Below, piece by piece: positions 23,233 through 34,017 of a stretch of DNA of 64,000 nt. This stretch comes from Siccibacter colletis. Its GTDB lineage: Bacteria > Pseudomonadota > Gammaproteobacteria > Enterobacterales > Enterobacteriaceae. The position numbers and the translations under genes are program-made. The notes under the pieces are model-generated. The model did no database searches. It was not told the DNA's origin and saw only the letters and a program-made list of their open reading frames with translations. Numbering within the stretch: the stretch's first letter is position 1; every line of letters starts with the position of its first letter. Location: assembly GCF_000696575.1 (NCBI RefSeq), contig NZ_JMSQ01000006.1, positions 619,535 through 683,534 on the forward strand, written 5' to 3'.

Positions 23233-24708
23233 ATGGCGGTAACGCAGACGGCTCAGGCATGTGACCTGGTCATTTTCGGGGCGAAAGGCGACCTGGCGCG
23301 CCGTAAACTGTTGCCATCCCTGTATCAGCTGGAAAAAGCCGGTCAGATCCACCCGGAGACCCGCATTCTGGGGGTAGGGCGCGCCGAATGGGATAAACAA
23401 GCCTATACCAAAGTAGTGCGTGAAGCGCTGGAAACCTTCATGAAAGAGAAGATTGACGAAGCGCTGTGGGACACCCTGAGCGGCCGTCTCGACTTCTGCA
23501 ATCTCGATGTGAATGACGTCTCCGCCTTTTCCCGCCTGGGTGAGATGCTGGACCAGAAAAACCGCGTCACCATTAACTATTTCGCCATGCCGCCGAGCAC
23601 CTTCGGTGCCATCTGCAAGGGGCTTGGCGAAGCGAAGCTGAACGCCAAGCCAGCGCGCGTGGTAATGGAAAAACCGCTCGGCACCTCGCTGGATACCTCC
23701 CGGGAAATCAACGACCAGGTGGGCGAGTTCTTTGAAGAGTGCCAGGTCTACCGTATCGACCACTATCTCGGTAAAGAGACGGTGCTCAACCTGCTGGCGC
23801 TGCGCTTTGCCAACTCCCTGTTCGTAAATAACTGGGATAACCGCACCATCGACCACGTGGAAATCACGGTGGCGGAAGAGGTGGGTATCGAAGGGCGCTG
23901 GGGCTATTTCGACCAGGCCGGGCAGATGCGCGATATGATCCAGAACCACCTGCTGCAGATCCTGTGCATGATTGCCATGTCGCCGCCGTCTGATCTGACC
24001 GCCGACAGCATTCGCGATGAAAAAGTGAAGGTGCTGAAATCCCTGCGCCGCATCGATCGCACCAACGTGCGCGAAAAAACCGTACGCGGTCAGTACTCTG
24101 CTGGCTTTGCTCAGGGCAAAAAAGTGCCGGGTTACCTGGAGGAAGAGGGCGCGAACAAGTCCAGCAACACCGAAACCTTCGTGGCGATCCGCGTGGACAT
24201 CGACAACTGGCGCTGGGCCGGGGTGCCGTTCTACCTGCGTACCGGTAAACGTCTGCCGACCAAATGCTCTGAAGTCGTGGTCTATTTCAAAACCCCGGAG
24301 CTGAACCTGTTTAAAGAGTCATGGCAGGATCTGCCGCAGAACAAGCTCACCATTCGCCTGCAGCCGGACGAAGGCGTGGACATCCAGGTGCTGAACAAGG
24401 TGCCGGGTCTGGACCACAAGCATAACCTGCAGATCACCAAGCTCGATCTGAGCTACTCCGAGACCTTCAACGAAACGCACCTCGCCGATGCCTATGAGCG
24501 TCTGCTGCTGGAAACCATGCGCGGTATCCAGGCGCTGTTTGTTCGCCGTGACGAAGTGGAAGAGGCGTGGAAGTGGGTTGACTCCATCACCGAAGCCTGG
24601 GCGGCAGACAACGATGCGCCGAAGCCGTATCAGGCCGGCACCTGGGGCCCGGTGGCGTCCGTTGCCATGATCACCCGGGATGGCCGTTCCTGGAACGAGT
24701 TCGAATAA
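23233..24708 (+). CDS. zwf: Glucose-6-phosphate 1-dehydrogenase
   Basis: 491 residues from the ATG at 23233 ([20 protein letters not shown]), behind GAGGAGAATG. It oxidises glucose 6-phosphate with NADP to 6-phosphogluconolactone, feeding the oxidative pentose phosphate and Entner-Doudoroff routes. The dinucleotide-binding N-terminus ([13 protein letters not shown]) and the active-site motif [10 protein letters not shown] near residue 178 are intact. The K-12 C-terminus (DGRSWNEFE) is conserved. Confidence 0.98.
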   Translation: MAVTQTAQACDLVIFGAKGDLARRKLLPSLYQLEKAGQIHPETRILGVGRAEWDKQAYTKVVREALETFMKEKIDEALWDTLSGRLDFCNLDVNDVSAFSRLGEMLDQKNRVTINYFAMPPSTFGAICKGLGEAKLNAKPARVVMEKPLGTSLDTSREINDQVGEFFEECQVYRIDHYLGKETVLNLLALRFANSLFVNNWDNRTIDHVEITVAEEVGIEGRWGYFDQAGQMRDMIQNHLLQILCMIAMSPPSDLTADSIRDEKVKVLKSLRRIDRTNVREKTVRGQYSAGFAQGKKVPGYLEEEGANKSSNTETFVAIRVDIDNWRWAGVPFYLRTGKRLPTKCSEVVVYFKTPELNLFKESWQDLPQNKLTIRLQPDEGVDIQVLNKVPGLDHKHNLQITKLDLSYSETFNETHLADAYERLLLETMRGIQALFVRRDEVEEAWKWVDSITEAWAADNDAPKPYQAGTWGPVASVAMITRDGRSWNEFE

Positions 24709-24714
24709 CCCCCG

Positions 24715-24758
24715 CTGCGTCAGGTTACCAATTTTACCGGTAACATGATCTGACGCAG
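24715..24758. promoter_or_regulatory. GntR operator inside a long inverted repeat (edd control)
   Basis: ATTTTACCGGTAACAT at 24731-24746 is one or two bases from the GntR consensus ATGTTACC-GGTAACAT. It sits inside a longer inverted repeat whose arms are CTGCGTCAG (24715-24723) and CTGACGCAG (24750-24758). E. coli edd-eda is repressed by GntR, so this is the likely gluconate-responsive site. Confidence 0.65.
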
Positions 24759-24784
24759 GTTGACTCCTGATTTACAAATTTAAC

Positions 24785-24816
24785 GCCCTGACTGGATTCA
24801 CCAGCAGGGCTTTTTT
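24785..24816 (+). terminator. Intrinsic terminator between zwf and edd
   Basis: GCCCTG / CAGGGC stem with an inner CTGG / CCAG, followed by six T. It lies downstream of the GntR-type site, so it would end zwf transcripts and also any transcript starting at that site. Confidence 0.75.
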
Positions 24817-24938
24817 CATTACACTGGCTGAAGCGATTTTGCCCTTGCCGGGCGCGGATAAAGCGTTTCAGCGCAGTTGCTCTCTCTGTTACGCCTGCAA
24901 TTCAGCGCCCTGAGGCACTACTCTTATCAGGAGCTTTT

Positions 24939-26753
24939 ATGAATCCTTCAATGTTACGCGTAACAAATCGAATTATTGAGCGCTCGCGAAAGAGCCGTAG
25001 CGCTTACCTCGCCCGGATCGAACAGGCGAAGAGCGACACGGTGCACCGCGCGTCGCTGGCCTGCGGTAACCTGGCCCACGGCTTTGCTGCCTGCCAGCCG
25101 GACGATAAAGCCTCCCTGAAGAGTATGCTGCGCCATAACATCGGCATCATCACCTCCTACAACGATATGCTCTCTGCGCATCAGCCCTATGAACGTTACC
25201 CCGACGTTATCCGTAAAGCGCTGCATGAGATTGGTGCCGTGGCGCAGGTGGCAGGCGGCGTGCCGGCAATGTGCGATGGCGTTACCCAGGGCCAGGACGG
25301 CATGGAGCTGTCGCTGCTCAGCCGGGAAGTGATCGCCATGTCCGCGGCGGTCGGCCTGTCGCACAACATGTTCGACGGCGCGCTCTACCTTGGCGTGTGC
25401 GACAAAATCGTCCCGGGCCTGGCAATGGCTGCGTTCTCTTTCGGCCATCTGCCGTCGGTCTTTATCCCCTCCGGCCCAATGACCAGTGGCCTGCCGAACA
25501 AAGAGAAGGTGCGTATCCGCCAGCTCTATGCCGAAGGCAAAGTGGATCGCATGGCGCTGCTGGAGTCGGAAGCCGCTTCTTACCATGCTCCCGGCACCTG
25601 CACCTTCTACGGCACCGCCAACACTAACCAGATGGTGGTGGAGTTCATGGGGATGCAGCTGCCCGGTTCGTCGTTTGTTCACCCGGATGCCGAACTGCGC
25701 GAAGCGCTGACCTGCGCAGCAGCACGCCAGGTGACGCGCCTCACCGGGAACGGTAACGAGTGGATGCCGATCGGCAAAATGGTCGATGAAAAAGTGGTGG
25801 TTAACGGCATTGTCGCTCTGCTGGCCACCGGCGGCTCCACCAACCACACCATGCACCTGGTGGCGATGGCGCGCGCGGCGGGCATCATTATCAACTGGGA
25901 TGACATTTCCGAGCTGTCGGACGTGGTGCCGCTGATGGCGCGGCTCTATCCCAACGGCCCCGCGGACATCAACCACTTCCAGGCCGCCGGCGGCGTGCCG
26001 GTGTTGATCCGCGAGCTGCTGAAGGGCGGATTACTGCACGAGGACGTCAACACCGTGGCCGGGTTTGGCCTGCGTCGTTATACCCTGGAGCCGTGGCTTA
26101 ACAACGGCCAGCTCGACTGGCGCGAGGGGGCAGAGGCCTCGCTCGACAGCGAGATCATCGCCACCATTGAAAAACCGTTCTCGCGTCACGGCGGCACCAA
26201 AGTGCTGAGCGGCAACCTCGGGCGCGCGGTGATGAAAACTTCGGCAGTGCCGGTGGAGAACCAGATTATTGAAGCCCCGGCGGTGGTGTTCGAGAGCCAG
26301 CATGACGTGCTACCCGCCTTTGAAGCGGGTCTGCTGGACCGCGATTGCGTGGTGGTGGTTCGTCATCAGGGGCCAAAAGCGAACGGGATGCCAGAATTAC
26401 ATAAACTCATGCCGCCACTTGGTGTATTATTGGACCGCTGTTTCAAAATTGCGTTAGTTACCGATGGACGACTCTCTGGCGCATCCGGTAAGGTACCTTC
26501 CGCTATCCACGTCACGCCTGAAGCCTACGGCGGCGGGATGCTGGCGAAGGTGCGCGACGGCGACCTCATTCGCGTTAACGGGCAGACCGGCGAGCTGACG
26601 CTGCTGGTGGACGACGCCGAACTGGCGGCCCGTGAAGCCTTTGTGCCGGATCTGAGCGCGATGCGTGTCGGCACCGGACGTGAGCTGTTTGGCGCGTTAC
26701 GCGAGAAGTTATCTGGCGCGGAACAGGGCGCAACCTGTATTACTTTTGAATAA
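24939..26753 (+). CDS. edd: Phosphogluconate dehydratase
   Basis: 604 residues, the IlvD/Edd iron-sulfur dehydratase family. It converts 6-phosphogluconate to 2-keto-3-deoxy-6-phosphogluconate. Cluster cysteines lie in [14 protein letters not shown] and [14 protein letters not shown]; the IlvD-like C-terminal domain has [22 protein letters not shown]. The start follows CAGGAGC. eda begins 63 bases downstream in the same operon. Confidence 0.98.
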   Translation: MNPSMLRVTNRIIERSRKSRSAYLARIEQAKSDTVHRASLACGNLAHGFAACQPDDKASLKSMLRHNIGIITSYNDMLSAHQPYERYPDVIRKALHEIGAVAQVAGGVPAMCDGVTQGQDGMELSLLSREVIAMSAAVGLSHNMFDGALYLGVCDKIVPGLAMAAFSFGHLPSVFIPSGPMTSGLPNKEKVRIRQLYAEGKVDRMALLESEAASYHAPGTCTFYGTANTNQMVVEFMGMQLPGSSFVHPDAELREALTCAAARQVTRLTGNGNEWMPIGKMVDEKVVVNGIVALLATGGSTNHTMHLVAMARAAGIIINWDDISELSDVVPLMARLYPNGPADINHFQAAGGVPVLIRELLKGGLLHEDVNTVAGFGLRRYTLEPWLNNGQLDWREGAEASLDSEIIATIEKPFSRHGGTKVLSGNLGRAVMKTSAVPVENQIIEAPAVVFESQHDVLPAFEAGLLDRDCVVVVRHQGPKANGMPELHKLMPPLGVLLDRCFKIALVTDGRLSGASGKVPSAIHVTPEAYGGGMLAKVRDGDLIRVNGQTGELTLLVDDAELAAREAFVPDLSAMRVGTGRELFGALREKLSGAEQGATCITFE

Positions 26754-26816
26754 TTCCCGGCGCAACGATGCGCCGGACACAGATGAATTAATTAAAACTG
26801 GCGGGAGTAAATCTGA

Positions 26817-27458
26817 ATGAAAAACTGGAAAACAAGTGCCGAAGCAATCCTTACCTCAGGCCCGGTTGTCCCTGTCATCGTCATTAACAAACTCGAACAC
26901 GCTGTACCGATGGCAAAAGCGCTGGTCGCTGGCGGCGTGCGCGTGCTGGAAGTGACCCTGCGCACCGAGTGCGCGCTGGAAGCGATTCGCCTGATTGCTA
27001 AAGAAGTGCCGGATGCCATCATCGGCGCGGGCACCGTGCTGAACGCGAAGCAGCTGGCAGAGGTCACCGAAGCGGGTGCACAGTTTGCCATCAGCCCGGG
27101 TCTCACTGAGCCGCTGCTGAAAGCGGCTACCGAAGGCACCATCCCGCTGATCCCTGGCATCAGCACCGTGTCTGAGCTGATGCTGGGCATGGACTACGGT
27201 CTGAAAGAGTTCAAATTCTTCCCGGCGGAAGCGAACGGTGGCACCAAAGCGCTGCAGGCTATCGCAGGGCCGTTCTCCCAGGTGCGTTTCTGCCCGACCG
27301 GCGGTATCTCCCCGGCTAACTACCGTGACTACCTGGCGCTGAAAAGCGTGCTTTGCATCGGCGGCTCCTGGCTGGTGCCGGCTGACGCGCTGGAAAGCGG
27401 CGATTACGATCGCATCACCACCCTGGCGCGCGAAGCGGTCGCTGGCGCGCAGCAGTAA
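26817..27458 (+). CDS. eda: KDPG aldolase
   Basis: 213-residue class I aldolase that splits 2-keto-3-deoxy-6-phosphogluconate into pyruvate and glyceraldehyde 3-phosphate. The family catalytic residues are visible: Glu45 and Arg49 (LEVTLRTE) and the Schiff-base lysine in [11 protein letters not shown] near 133. It is last in the edd-eda operon and convergent with purT. Two hairpins of opposite sense lie between them. Confidence 0.98.
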   Translation: MKNWKTSAEAILTSGPVVPVIVINKLEHAVPMAKALVAGGVRVLEVTLRTECALEAIRLIAKEVPDAIIGAGTVLNAKQLAEVTEAGAQFAISPGLTEPLLKAATEGTIPLIPGISTVSELMLGMDYGLKEFKFFPAEANGGTKALQAIAGPFSQVRFCPTGGISPANYRDYLALKSVLCIGGSWLVPADALESGDYDRITTLAREAVAGAQQ

Positions 27459-27490
27459 TAAAAAAGGCGAGGGCATCTGCCACTCGCCTC
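27459..27490 (-). terminator. Intrinsic terminator of purT
   Basis: Read on the minus strand: GGCGAG / CTCGCC stem with an inner GGC / GCC, followed by six T. It is placed just after the purT stop at 27498. Confidence 0.8.
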
Positions 27491-27497
27491 AATATCA

Positions 27498-28703
27498 TCA
27501 GCCCGGCCATGTAGCCGGGCTTTTTTTATCCTGTACCACCACAGCCGCCGCAGCGGTTTTAGCGCGTGCAACGGCCTCTTCCACGCTATCGGCGGCGGCG
27601 AGGGCCACGCCGAGACGGCGCGTGCCGTTGATCTCCGGCTTGCCGAACAGGCGCAGCTGGACGCTGGCACCCAGCGCCTGCTCCAGATTTCCGTACGTCA
27701 GATTATCGCTGGTCAGCTGCGGCAGAATGACGGCGGACGCGGAGGGGCCATACTGACGAATACCGCCGATCGGCAACCCGGTAAAGGCGCGCACGTGCAA
27801 TGCGAACTCCGAGAGATCCTGTGAAATCAGGGTCACCATGCCGGTGTCATGCGGGCGCGGCGAGACTTCGCTGAAAATGACTTCATCACCACAGATAAAC
27901 AGCTCCACGCCAAACAGGCCGTAGCCACCGAGCGCCAGAACGACTTTTCGCGCCATCTCCTGGGCGCGCGTCAGCGCCAGCTCGCTCATCTGCTGCGGCT
28001 GCCAGGACTCGCGATAGTCGCCGTCTTCCTGACGATGGCCCACCGGCGCGCAGAAATGAACGCCATCTACCGCGCTGACGGTGAGCAGGGTGATCTCAAA
28101 ATCGAAATTGACCACGCCTTCCACGATAACCCGCCCGGCCCCGGCGCGGCCGCCCTGTTGCGCGTATTCCCACGCCTGCGCCAGCTGGTCTGCGCTACGG
28201 ATAAAGCTCTGACCTTTCCCGGAAGAGCTCATCACCGGTTTTACGATGCAGGGCAGGCCGATGGCGTCCACCGCCGCACGGAAGGCGCTTTCGCTGTCGG
28301 CAAACTGATAGCTTGAGGTAGGGATCGCCAGCGTTTCAGCCGCGAGACGGCGAATGCCTTCCCGGTTCATGGTGAGCTGTGTGGCGCGTGCGGTCGGTAC
28401 TACGTGCTGCCCGGCCTGCTCCAGCTCCACCAGCATATCGGTCGCGATGGCCTCGATCTCCGGCACGATGTAGTGTGGTTTTTCCTGCTCAACCAGCGCT
28501 TTGAGTGCGGCAGCATCAAGCATATTGATGACATGGCTGCGGTGGGCGACGTGCATGGCCGGGGCGTCAGGGTAGCGATCCACGGCAATCACTTCGATGC
28601 CCATACGCTGACACTCAATCGCGACTTCCTTACCCAGTTCACCCGATCCCAAAAGCATTACCCGCGTAGCTGCGGGGCGCAGCGCCGTACCCAACTTAGC
28701 CAT
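27498..28703 (-). CDS. purT: Formate-dependent GAR transformylase PurT
   Basis: 401-residue ATP-grasp enzyme that makes formyl-GAR from GAR, formate and ATP, the alternative to PurN in purine synthesis. The N-terminal [20 protein letters not shown] binds GAR. The ATP-grasp core has [13 protein letters not shown], and the metal-binding segment is [17 protein letters not shown]-12 PurT has 392 residues; the surplus here is at the C-terminus, where the last residues (KKSPATWPG) are encoded by the eda terminator hairpin. A PurR box precedes the gene. Confidence 0.97.
   Translation of the reverse strand: MAKLGTALRPAATRVMLLGSGELGKEVAIECQRMGIEVIAVDRYPDAPAMHVAHRSHVINMLDAAALKALVEQEKPHYIVPEIEAIATDMLVELEQAGQHVVPTARATQLTMNREGIRRLAAETLAIPTSSYQFADSESAFRAAVDAIGLPCIVKPVMSSSGKGQSFIRSADQLAQAWEYAQQGGRAGAGRVIVEGVVNFDFEITLLTVSAVDGVHFCAPVGHRQEDGDYRESWQPQQMSELALTRAQEMARKVVLALGGYGLFGVELFICGDEVIFSEVSPRPHDTGMVTLISQDLSEFALHVRAFTGLPIGGIRQYGPSASAVILPQLTSDNLTYGNLEQALGASVQLRLFGKPEINGTRRLGVALAAADSVEEAVARAKTAAAAVVVQDKKSPATWPG
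27501..27528 (+). terminator. Intrinsic terminator of eda, inside the 3' end of purT
   Basis: Stem GCCCGGC / GCCGGGC with loop CATGTA and seven T on the plus strand. The purT frame continues through this hairpin before it stops. Confidence 0.88.
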
Positions 28704-28746
28704 AACCCTGTATCCTGATGTGAAAAAAATGACCGGCGCAGTATAA

Positions 28747-28762
28747 ACGAAAACGTTTGCGT
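28747..28762. promoter_or_regulatory. PurR operator of purT
   Basis: On the minus strand this reads ACGCAAACGTTTTCGT, a perfect PurR consensus box, 43 bases before the purT start. Confidence 0.92.
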
Positions 28763-28779
28763 TGGCAGTGATTTTACGG

Positions 28780-28809
28780 TTGCATCCTGGGGCGACGAAG
28801 GTTTATACT
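28780..28809 (+). promoter_or_regulatory. Probable yebG promoter
   Basis: TTGCAT at 28780-28785, an 18-base spacer and TATACT at 28804-28809. The -10 element overlaps the LexA box. Confidence 0.6.
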
Positions 28810-28825
28810 GTATATAAATACAGTG
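28806..28825. promoter_or_regulatory. LexA (SOS) operator of yebG
   Basis: TACTGTATATAAATACAGTG is nearly the ideal LexA box and ends 15 bases before the yebG start. E. coli yebG is strongly SOS-induced from an equivalent box. Confidence 0.95.
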
Positions 28826-28840
28826 ATGCGAGGCTGCAAA

Positions 28841-29170
28841 ATGACCGTTGAAATTAAATATGTAGTTGTCCGCGAAGGTGAGGAAAAGATGTCTTTTGCC
28901 AATAAAAAAGATGCTGACGCTTACGACAAAATGCTCGATCTGGCAGAAGTGCTTGGCGACTGGTTACAGGAGAGCCCGCTGAAGCTGGAAGATGACCAGA
29001 ACGAAGCGCTGGCGATGTGGCTGGCCGAGCAGCGTGACGCCCTGAGCGCGATCATCAAAACCGGCAAGCTGCCGGAAAGCGACGCGTCAGAAAAAGCGGC
29101 CCCGGCATCACGTAAAAAGGCCAGTTCTGATGCGCCTTCTGCCGACGTGAAGCCAATCAAAGCGGCATAA
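28841..29170 (+). CDS. yebG: DNA damage-inducible protein YebG
   Basis: 109 residues from the ATG at 28841 (MTVEIKYVVVREGEEKMSF). An in-frame ATG further upstream falls inside the LexA operator and is not used. YebG is a small SOS-regulated protein of unknown action. The first 80 residues match the family; the C-terminal tail, rich in Ala, Ser and Lys (about 83-109), is longer and different from K-12 (96 residues). It is divergent from purT. Confidence 0.94.
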   Translation: MTVEIKYVVVREGEEKMSFANKKDADAYDKMLDLAEVLGDWLQESPLKLEDDQNEALAMWLAEQRDALSAIIKTGKLPESDASEKAAPASRKKASSDAPSADVKPIKAA

Positions 29171-29242
29171 TCAGACCAGAGACACTGGCGTTACTAAGGT
29201 TTTCGACCATGCTTTTTCTGAACGTACTGACAGGAGAACAGC

Positions 29243-29587
29243 ATGATCAAAACAGGAACGCTACTTATGGGGCTGCTGGCACTGTGCAGCGCCCCGGCTC
29301 TGGCCGCGCCCGCCCACGACGTGAGCTTTCCGCGCTGCGAAGGCAGTGATGCCGAAACCATCGCGTCGAGCGTGAAGCGCGACTATCAGCAAAACCGTAT
29401 CCCGCGCTGGGCTGATGACCAGCGTATTCTCGGCCAGGCCGATCCGGTTGCCTGGGTGAACCCCAAAGAAGTACGCGGGGAAGACGACACCTGGCAGGTG
29501 CCGCTGACGGTGCGTGGTAAAAACACCGACATCCAGTATCGGGTCACTATCGACTGCCGCAAAGGCACCGCCCGCTATCAGCACTGA
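29243..29587 (+). CDS. yebF: YebF family secreted protein
   Basis: 114 residues with a clear Sec signal peptide ([21 protein letters not shown], cut near residue 22). The mature part contains the two family cysteines (FPRCEGSD and VTIDCRKG). YebF of E. coli is exported to the periplasm and beyond; the fold is shared with the colicin M immunity protein Cmi. It starts behind GACAGGAG. Confidence 0.92.
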   Translation: MIKTGTLLMGLLALCSAPALAAPAHDVSFPRCEGSDAETIASSVKRDYQQNRIPRWADDQRILGQADPVAWVNPKEVRGEDDTWQVPLTVRGKNTDIQYRVTIDCRKGTARYQH

Positions 29588-29753
29588 ACCCTCAGGCAGC
29601 CCAGGCTGCCTGTGTTGTTTCTGCCTCCCGGCGGCGCGACACTGCTTTGCCCGGTCAGCAGGCAATAATTTTCCCTTCCTTGCTCAACCCCGACATTTCT
29701 TGACGCTCGGTCACTTACCCTCGGTTAAACATATGCATTAACGGGGAAAAACA

Positions 29754-30416
29754 ATGTCTCAATGGTTGAAACAGCTTCAGTCCGTTCTGGGTCAGGCGAA
29801 ATCCGCTACCCAGCAGTCCGGCGGCAAAGAACAGGGTTACAGCAAATACATGCCCGGCGCGCTGGGCGGCCTCGCGGGGCTGCTGGTGGCGAACTCCTCA
29901 TCGCGTAAGCTATTAACCAAATATGCCGGTAGCGCGCTGCTGATGGGCGGCGGGGCGGTGGCGGGCACCGTACTGTGGAATAAGTACAAAGACAAAGTGC
30001 GCGCTGCGCATCAGGATGAACCGGGCTACGGCCAGCATCATTCGCCGCTGGATGTGCGCACTGAGCGCCTGATCCTCGCGCTGGTATTTGCCGCGAAAAG
30101 CGACGGGCATATCGACGACCAGGAGCGCCAGGCGATTGAGCAGCAGCTGCGTGAGGCTGGCGTTGAGCAGCAGGGACGGGTGCTGATCCAGCAGGCCATT
30201 GAGCAGCCGCTGGATCCAAAACGCATCGCCAGCGGCATTCAGAATGAAGAAGAAGCGCTGGAGGTGTACTTCCTGAGCTGTGCCGCCATCGATATTGATC
30301 ACTTTATGGAGCGCAGCTACCTCAACGCGCTCGGCGACGAGCTGAAGATCCCGCAGGACGTACGTACCAGCATCGAGCAGGATCTGAAACAGCAAAAACA
30401 GACGCTGCCGGGGTAA
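29754..30416 (+). CDS. yebE: YebE, DUF533 inner-membrane protein
   Basis: 220 residues of the DUF533 family: a glycine-rich hydrophobic stretch (about 35-75, with [12 protein letters not shown] and [14 protein letters not shown]), then a soluble TerB-like helical domain (about 95-215, beginning [20 protein letters not shown]). In E. coli yebE responds to envelope stress through Cpx. Its start follows a purine-rich ACGGGGAAAAACA. Confidence 0.93.
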   Translation: MSQWLKQLQSVLGQAKSATQQSGGKEQGYSKYMPGALGGLAGLLVANSSSRKLLTKYAGSALLMGGGAVAGTVLWNKYKDKVRAAHQDEPGYGQHHSPLDVRTERLILALVFAAKSDGHIDDQERQAIEQQLREAGVEQQGRVLIQQAIEQPLDPKRIASGIQNEEEALEVYFLSCAAIDIDHFMERSYLNALGDELKIPQDVRTSIEQDLKQQKQTLPG

Positions 30417-30501
30417 TCTCTTTGCAAAATGTCATGTTTCGCTTGCATCACGCGTGGGTTTTGCCACCCTTACAGGGTGTTAAACGCAAAAGAAAAATGA
30501 C

Positions 30502-32562
30502 ATGCCACCAAAAGCGAGAAAAATCCCCCATGCGCTCACCGAGCATGGCGACACCCGTATCGACAATTACTTCTGGCTGCGCGACGACACGCGTTCGCAG
30601 CCAGAAGTGCTGGAGTACCTGCACCAGGAGAACGATTACGGACGCGATATCATGTCCACGCAGCAGGCGCTGCAGGACCGTTTACTCAAGGAGATGGTTG
30701 ACCGCATCCCCCAGCGCGATGTCTCCGCCCCCTACGTGAACAACGGCTATCGCTACCGGCACGTGTATGAAACCGGCTGCGAGTACGCGATCTATCAGCG
30801 TCAGTCGGTGATGTGTTCAGAATGGGATGACTGGGAGCTGCTGCTTGATTCCAACAAGCGCGCGGCCCACAGTGAGTTTTACACCCTTGGCGGCCTGTCA
30901 ATTACTCCTGATAACAGCATCATGGCGCTGGCGGAAGATTTCCTCTCCCGCCGCCAGTACGGCCTGCGTTTCCGCAATCTGGAAACCGGAAACTGGTATC
31001 CCGAAATGCTGGAGAACGTCTCGCCGAGCTTTGTCTGGGCCAACGACTCCACCACGCTCTATTACGTGCGTAAACATGCCACCACGCTGCTGCCGTATCA
31101 GGTGTGGCGTCATACCATCGGCACGCCGTCGAAGTGGGATGAGCTGGTTTATGAAGAGAAGGACGACACTTTCTACGTCAGCCTGCACAAAACCACCTCC
31201 CGGCATTTCATCCAGATCTACCTCAACAGCGCCACCACCAGCGAAGTGCTGCTGCTGGATGCCGAGCTGCCAGACGCGCAGCCGCAATGCTTCCTCGCGC
31301 GCCGCAAAGATCACGAATACAGCCTCGACCACTATCAGCATACCTTTTACCTGCGCTCGAACCGCGACGGCAAAAACTTCGGTCTGTACCGCACCAGAGT
31401 GCGTGACGAAGCGCGCTGGGAAGTGCTGATCCCGGCGCGCGACCACATCATGCTGGAAGGCTTCACCCTGTTCACCGACTGGCTGGTGGTGGAAGAGCGC
31501 CAGCGCGGCCTCACCAGCCTGCGGCAGATCAACCGCAAAACCCGGGAAGTGACCGGCATCGCCTTCGACGATCCGGCTTATGTGACCTGGCTTGCCTACA
31601 ACCCGGAGCCGGAGACGTCACGCCTGCGCTACGGCTACTCCTCCATGACCACGCCTGACACCCTGTTTGAGCTGGACATGGATACCGGCGAGCGGCGGGT
31701 GCTGAAGCAGACCGAGGTAGCAGGCTTTGATGCCGGGAACTACCGCAGCGAGCACCTGTGGGTGAAGGCGCGGGACGGGGTCGAAGTGCCGGTGTCTCTG
31801 GTGTACCACAAGTCCTGGTTCCAGCGCGGCAAGAACCCGCTGCTGGTCTACGGCTACGGCTCCTATGGCACCTGCATGGATGCCGACTTCAGCACCAGCC
31901 GCCTCAGCCTGCTGGATCGCGGTTTCGTCTATGCCATCGCCCATATCCGCGGCGGCGGAGAACTGGGGCAGGGTTGGTATGAAGACGGCAAATTCCTGAA
32001 GAAGAAAAATACCTTCAACGACTACATTGACGTCTGCGATGCCCTGCTGAAAGAGGGCTATGGCGACAGGCGCTATGTCTATGGCATGGGCGGCAGCGCG
32101 GGCGGGATGCTGATGGGGACCGTCATCAACGAACGTCCCGAGCTGTTCCACGGGGTAGTCGCCCAGGTGCCGTTTGTCGATGTGGTCACCACCATGCTGG
32201 ATGAATCCATCCCACTCACCACCGGTGAGTTTGAGGAGTGGGGCAATCCGAAGGATGAAACCTACTATCACTACATGAAGGATTACAGCCCTTACGATCA
32301 GGTAAAAGCTCAGGCTTATCCGCATCTGCTGGTCACTACCGGGCTGCACGACTCCCAGGTGCAGTACTGGGAACCCGCCAAATGGGTGGCGAAGCTGCGG
32401 GAGTATAAAACGGACGATAATCTGCTACTGCTCTGTACCGATATGGATTCCGGGCACGGTGGGAAATCGGGGCGCTTCAAGTCCTACGAAGGGGTGGCGA
32501 TGGAATACGCCTTCCTGATCGCACTGGCGCAGGGCACGCTGCCCGGCCAGGCGACCCGGTAA
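30502..32562 (+). CDS. ptrB: Oligopeptidase B
   Basis: 686-residue serine peptidase of the prolyl oligopeptidase family (S9A), cutting short peptides after Lys or Arg in the cytosol. An N-terminal beta-propeller (about 60-400) shields the catalytic alpha/beta-hydrolase domain. The nucleophile Ser is in GGSAGGML near residue 532, and the His lies in DSGHGGKSG near 652. Length equals the E. coli enzyme. It is convergent with exoX, whose stop abuts it. Confidence 0.97.
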   Translation: MPPKARKIPHALTEHGDTRIDNYFWLRDDTRSQPEVLEYLHQENDYGRDIMSTQQALQDRLLKEMVDRIPQRDVSAPYVNNGYRYRHVYETGCEYAIYQRQSVMCSEWDDWELLLDSNKRAAHSEFYTLGGLSITPDNSIMALAEDFLSRRQYGLRFRNLETGNWYPEMLENVSPSFVWANDSTTLYYVRKHATTLLPYQVWRHTIGTPSKWDELVYEEKDDTFYVSLHKTTSRHFIQIYLNSATTSEVLLLDAELPDAQPQCFLARRKDHEYSLDHYQHTFYLRSNRDGKNFGLYRTRVRDEARWEVLIPARDHIMLEGFTLFTDWLVVEERQRGLTSLRQINRKTREVTGIAFDDPAYVTWLAYNPEPETSRLRYGYSSMTTPDTLFELDMDTGERRVLKQTEVAGFDAGNYRSEHLWVKARDGVEVPVSLVYHKSWFQRGKNPLLVYGYGSYGTCMDADFSTSRLSLLDRGFVYAIAHIRGGGELGQGWYEDGKFLKKKNTFNDYIDVCDALLKEGYGDRRYVYGMGGSAGGMLMGTVINERPELFHGVVAQVPFVDVVTTMLDESIPLTTGEFEEWGNPKDETYYHYMKDYSPYDQVKAQAYPHLLVTTGLHDSQVQYWEPAKWVAKLREYKTDDNLLLLCTDMDSGHGGKSGRFKSYEGVAMEYAFLIALAQGTLPGQATR

Positions 32563-33225
32563 TTACTCTTCGCCCAGGTAGTGGCGCAGCGTCAGGTGCC
32601 ACTCCGGGGTCATGGCTTTGAAATTGTTCTTCATCCAGCGCAGGTAGCCGGGATCGCGATCGGCGATTTCGGCCACCGGCCGGCCACGATATTTCCCGAA
32701 CGGGAAGGTCTGGATCAGCCCTGGTCGTCCGGTCACCTCTACCATCTCTTCCGGCGTCCAGCCAGAGTTCTCCATAATATCAATCAGCAGCGCCGCGGTG
32801 ATGTAGCAGTCAAACAGCGCGCGGTGATGATGCAGATCCGGCGGCGTCTCAACGTGCAGCTTGCGTGACTTATACAGCGCCATATTGCTGTATTTGATGC
32901 CGGGCCACAGGCGGCGCGCCAGCTTGACGGTACAGATCCAGTCTCCGCTCATCGGCGGGAGCATACGCTGGTCGAAACTGGCATTGTGCGCCACGTAATA
33001 AGGACTGCCGTGATAGCGTGGAATGACGTCTTCAATCCACGGCTTGTCGGCGACCATTGCTTCGGTGATTTTATGTATCGCCATCGCCTGCGGGCTGATA
33101 GGCCGGTCAGGGCGCACCAGATCGCTCATGGGATTGACGATCTGACCGTCGATGATGTCTACCGAGGCGACTTCCACCACGCCGCCCTGAAGGCCGCAGG
33201 TTTCGGTATCGATAACGCGTAGCAT
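32563..33225 (-). CDS. exoX: Exodeoxyribonuclease X
   Basis: 220-residue DnaQ-like (DEDDh) 3'-5' exonuclease. Motif I is VIDTETCGLQGGVVEV at the N-terminus, the second acidic motif lies in AHNASFDQRML, and the C-terminal His/Asp pair is in HHHRALFDCYIT. ExoX acts in mismatch repair and DNA repair on single- and double-stranded DNA. The stop directly abuts the ptrB stop. Confidence 0.96.
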   Translation of the reverse strand: MLRVIDTETCGLQGGVVEVASVDIIDGQIVNPMSDLVRPDRPISPQAMAIHKITEAMVADKPWIEDVIPRYHGSPYYVAHNASFDQRMLPPMSGDWICTVKLARRLWPGIKYSNMALYKSRKLHVETPPDLHHHRALFDCYITAALLIDIMENSGWTPEEMVEVTGRPGLIQTFPFGKYRGRPVAEIADRDPGYLRWMKNNFKAMTPEWHLTLRHYLGEE

Positions 33226-33285
33226 GGTTTACTCCGGGAATAGCAAATGCAACCCCGCCAGGGCGGAGCCTGACGAGGATAAGCG

Positions 33286-33516
33286 CTATTTCGTTTTAGG
33301 TTCGTAGGGCAGACGGGACAGGTTGACCGACGCCAGACGGTGGGCGATGAGACGCTCGCGAAAATAGTCGCGCAGTGCTTCAGGCTGTTCGCGCTCCACC
33401 ATCTCGGCCACCACCGGCATGTTATAGCGCTCTTTAAACGCCACGCCCGCGGCGGCCAGATCGACGTTGACCTTGTCCATCTCATCCTGGGGAAGTTGTG
33501 CCAGATTATATTGCAT
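33286..33516 (-). CDS. holE: DNA polymerase III theta subunit
   Basis: 76 residues from the ATG at 33516 ([20 protein letters not shown]), preceded by GAAGGAGAACCC. It binds and stabilises the epsilon proofreading subunit in the Pol III core. From [20 protein letters not shown] to the LSRLPYEPK end it is nearly identical to E. coli HolE. An in-frame upstream extension is not homologous. Confidence 0.95.
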   Translation of the reverse strand: MQYNLAQLPQDEMDKVNVDLAAAGVAFKERYNMPVVAEMVEREQPEALRDYFRERLIAHRLASVNLSRLPYEPKTK

Positions 33517-33642
33517 AAGGGTTCTCCTTCTGGATGCAGGCAAAGGTACTGTGCAGCCGGGCAGATGACAAGCCCTTATCGTTTCGACTTCCCTGCTAAA
33601 ACTGATATTCTTTTGCCAGTCTTGCAAATAAGGAATGGAAAT

Positions 33643-34017
33643 ATGTCATTTTCCCGCCGTATGCTCTCCTCCCTGTTAACCCTGACCGCCACGCTGGCAT
33701 TTTCGTCTGCCGCACTGGCCCATGCGCACCTCACGCAGCAGACCCCTGCAGCCAATGCCGCCGTGAGCGAAGCGCCGAAAGCGCTGACGCTTAATTTCTC
33801 CGAAGGCGTGGAGCAGAACTTCAGTAAGGTAGTCCTGCTTGGCCCGGACGACCAGCCGGTCGCGACCGGAAAGGCCACCCTGAATGCCAGCGATGATAAG
33901 CAACTGCTGGTGCCGCTTAATGCCCCGCTGAAAACCGGGCGTTATCAGGTGCAGTGGCAGGTGGTTTCCGTCGACGGGCATAAAACCAAAGGAACTTACG
34001 CGTTCAGTATCAAATAA
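33643..34017 (+). CDS. yobA: CopC-like periplasmic protein YobA
   Basis: 124 residues with a signal peptide cut before HAHLTQQ, so the mature protein starts with the His of a CopC copper site. The second conserved His is in SVDGHKTKG near the C-terminus. CopC-fold proteins bind copper in the periplasm and work with CopD-type membrane partners. The stop overlaps the start of yebZ by one base (TAATG). Confidence 0.94.
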   Translation: MSFSRRMLSSLLTLTATLAFSSAALAHAHLTQQTPAANAAVSEAPKALTLNFSEGVEQNFSKVVLLGPDDQPVATGKATLNASDDKQLLVPLNAPLKTGRYQVQWQVVSVDGHKTKGTYAFSIK

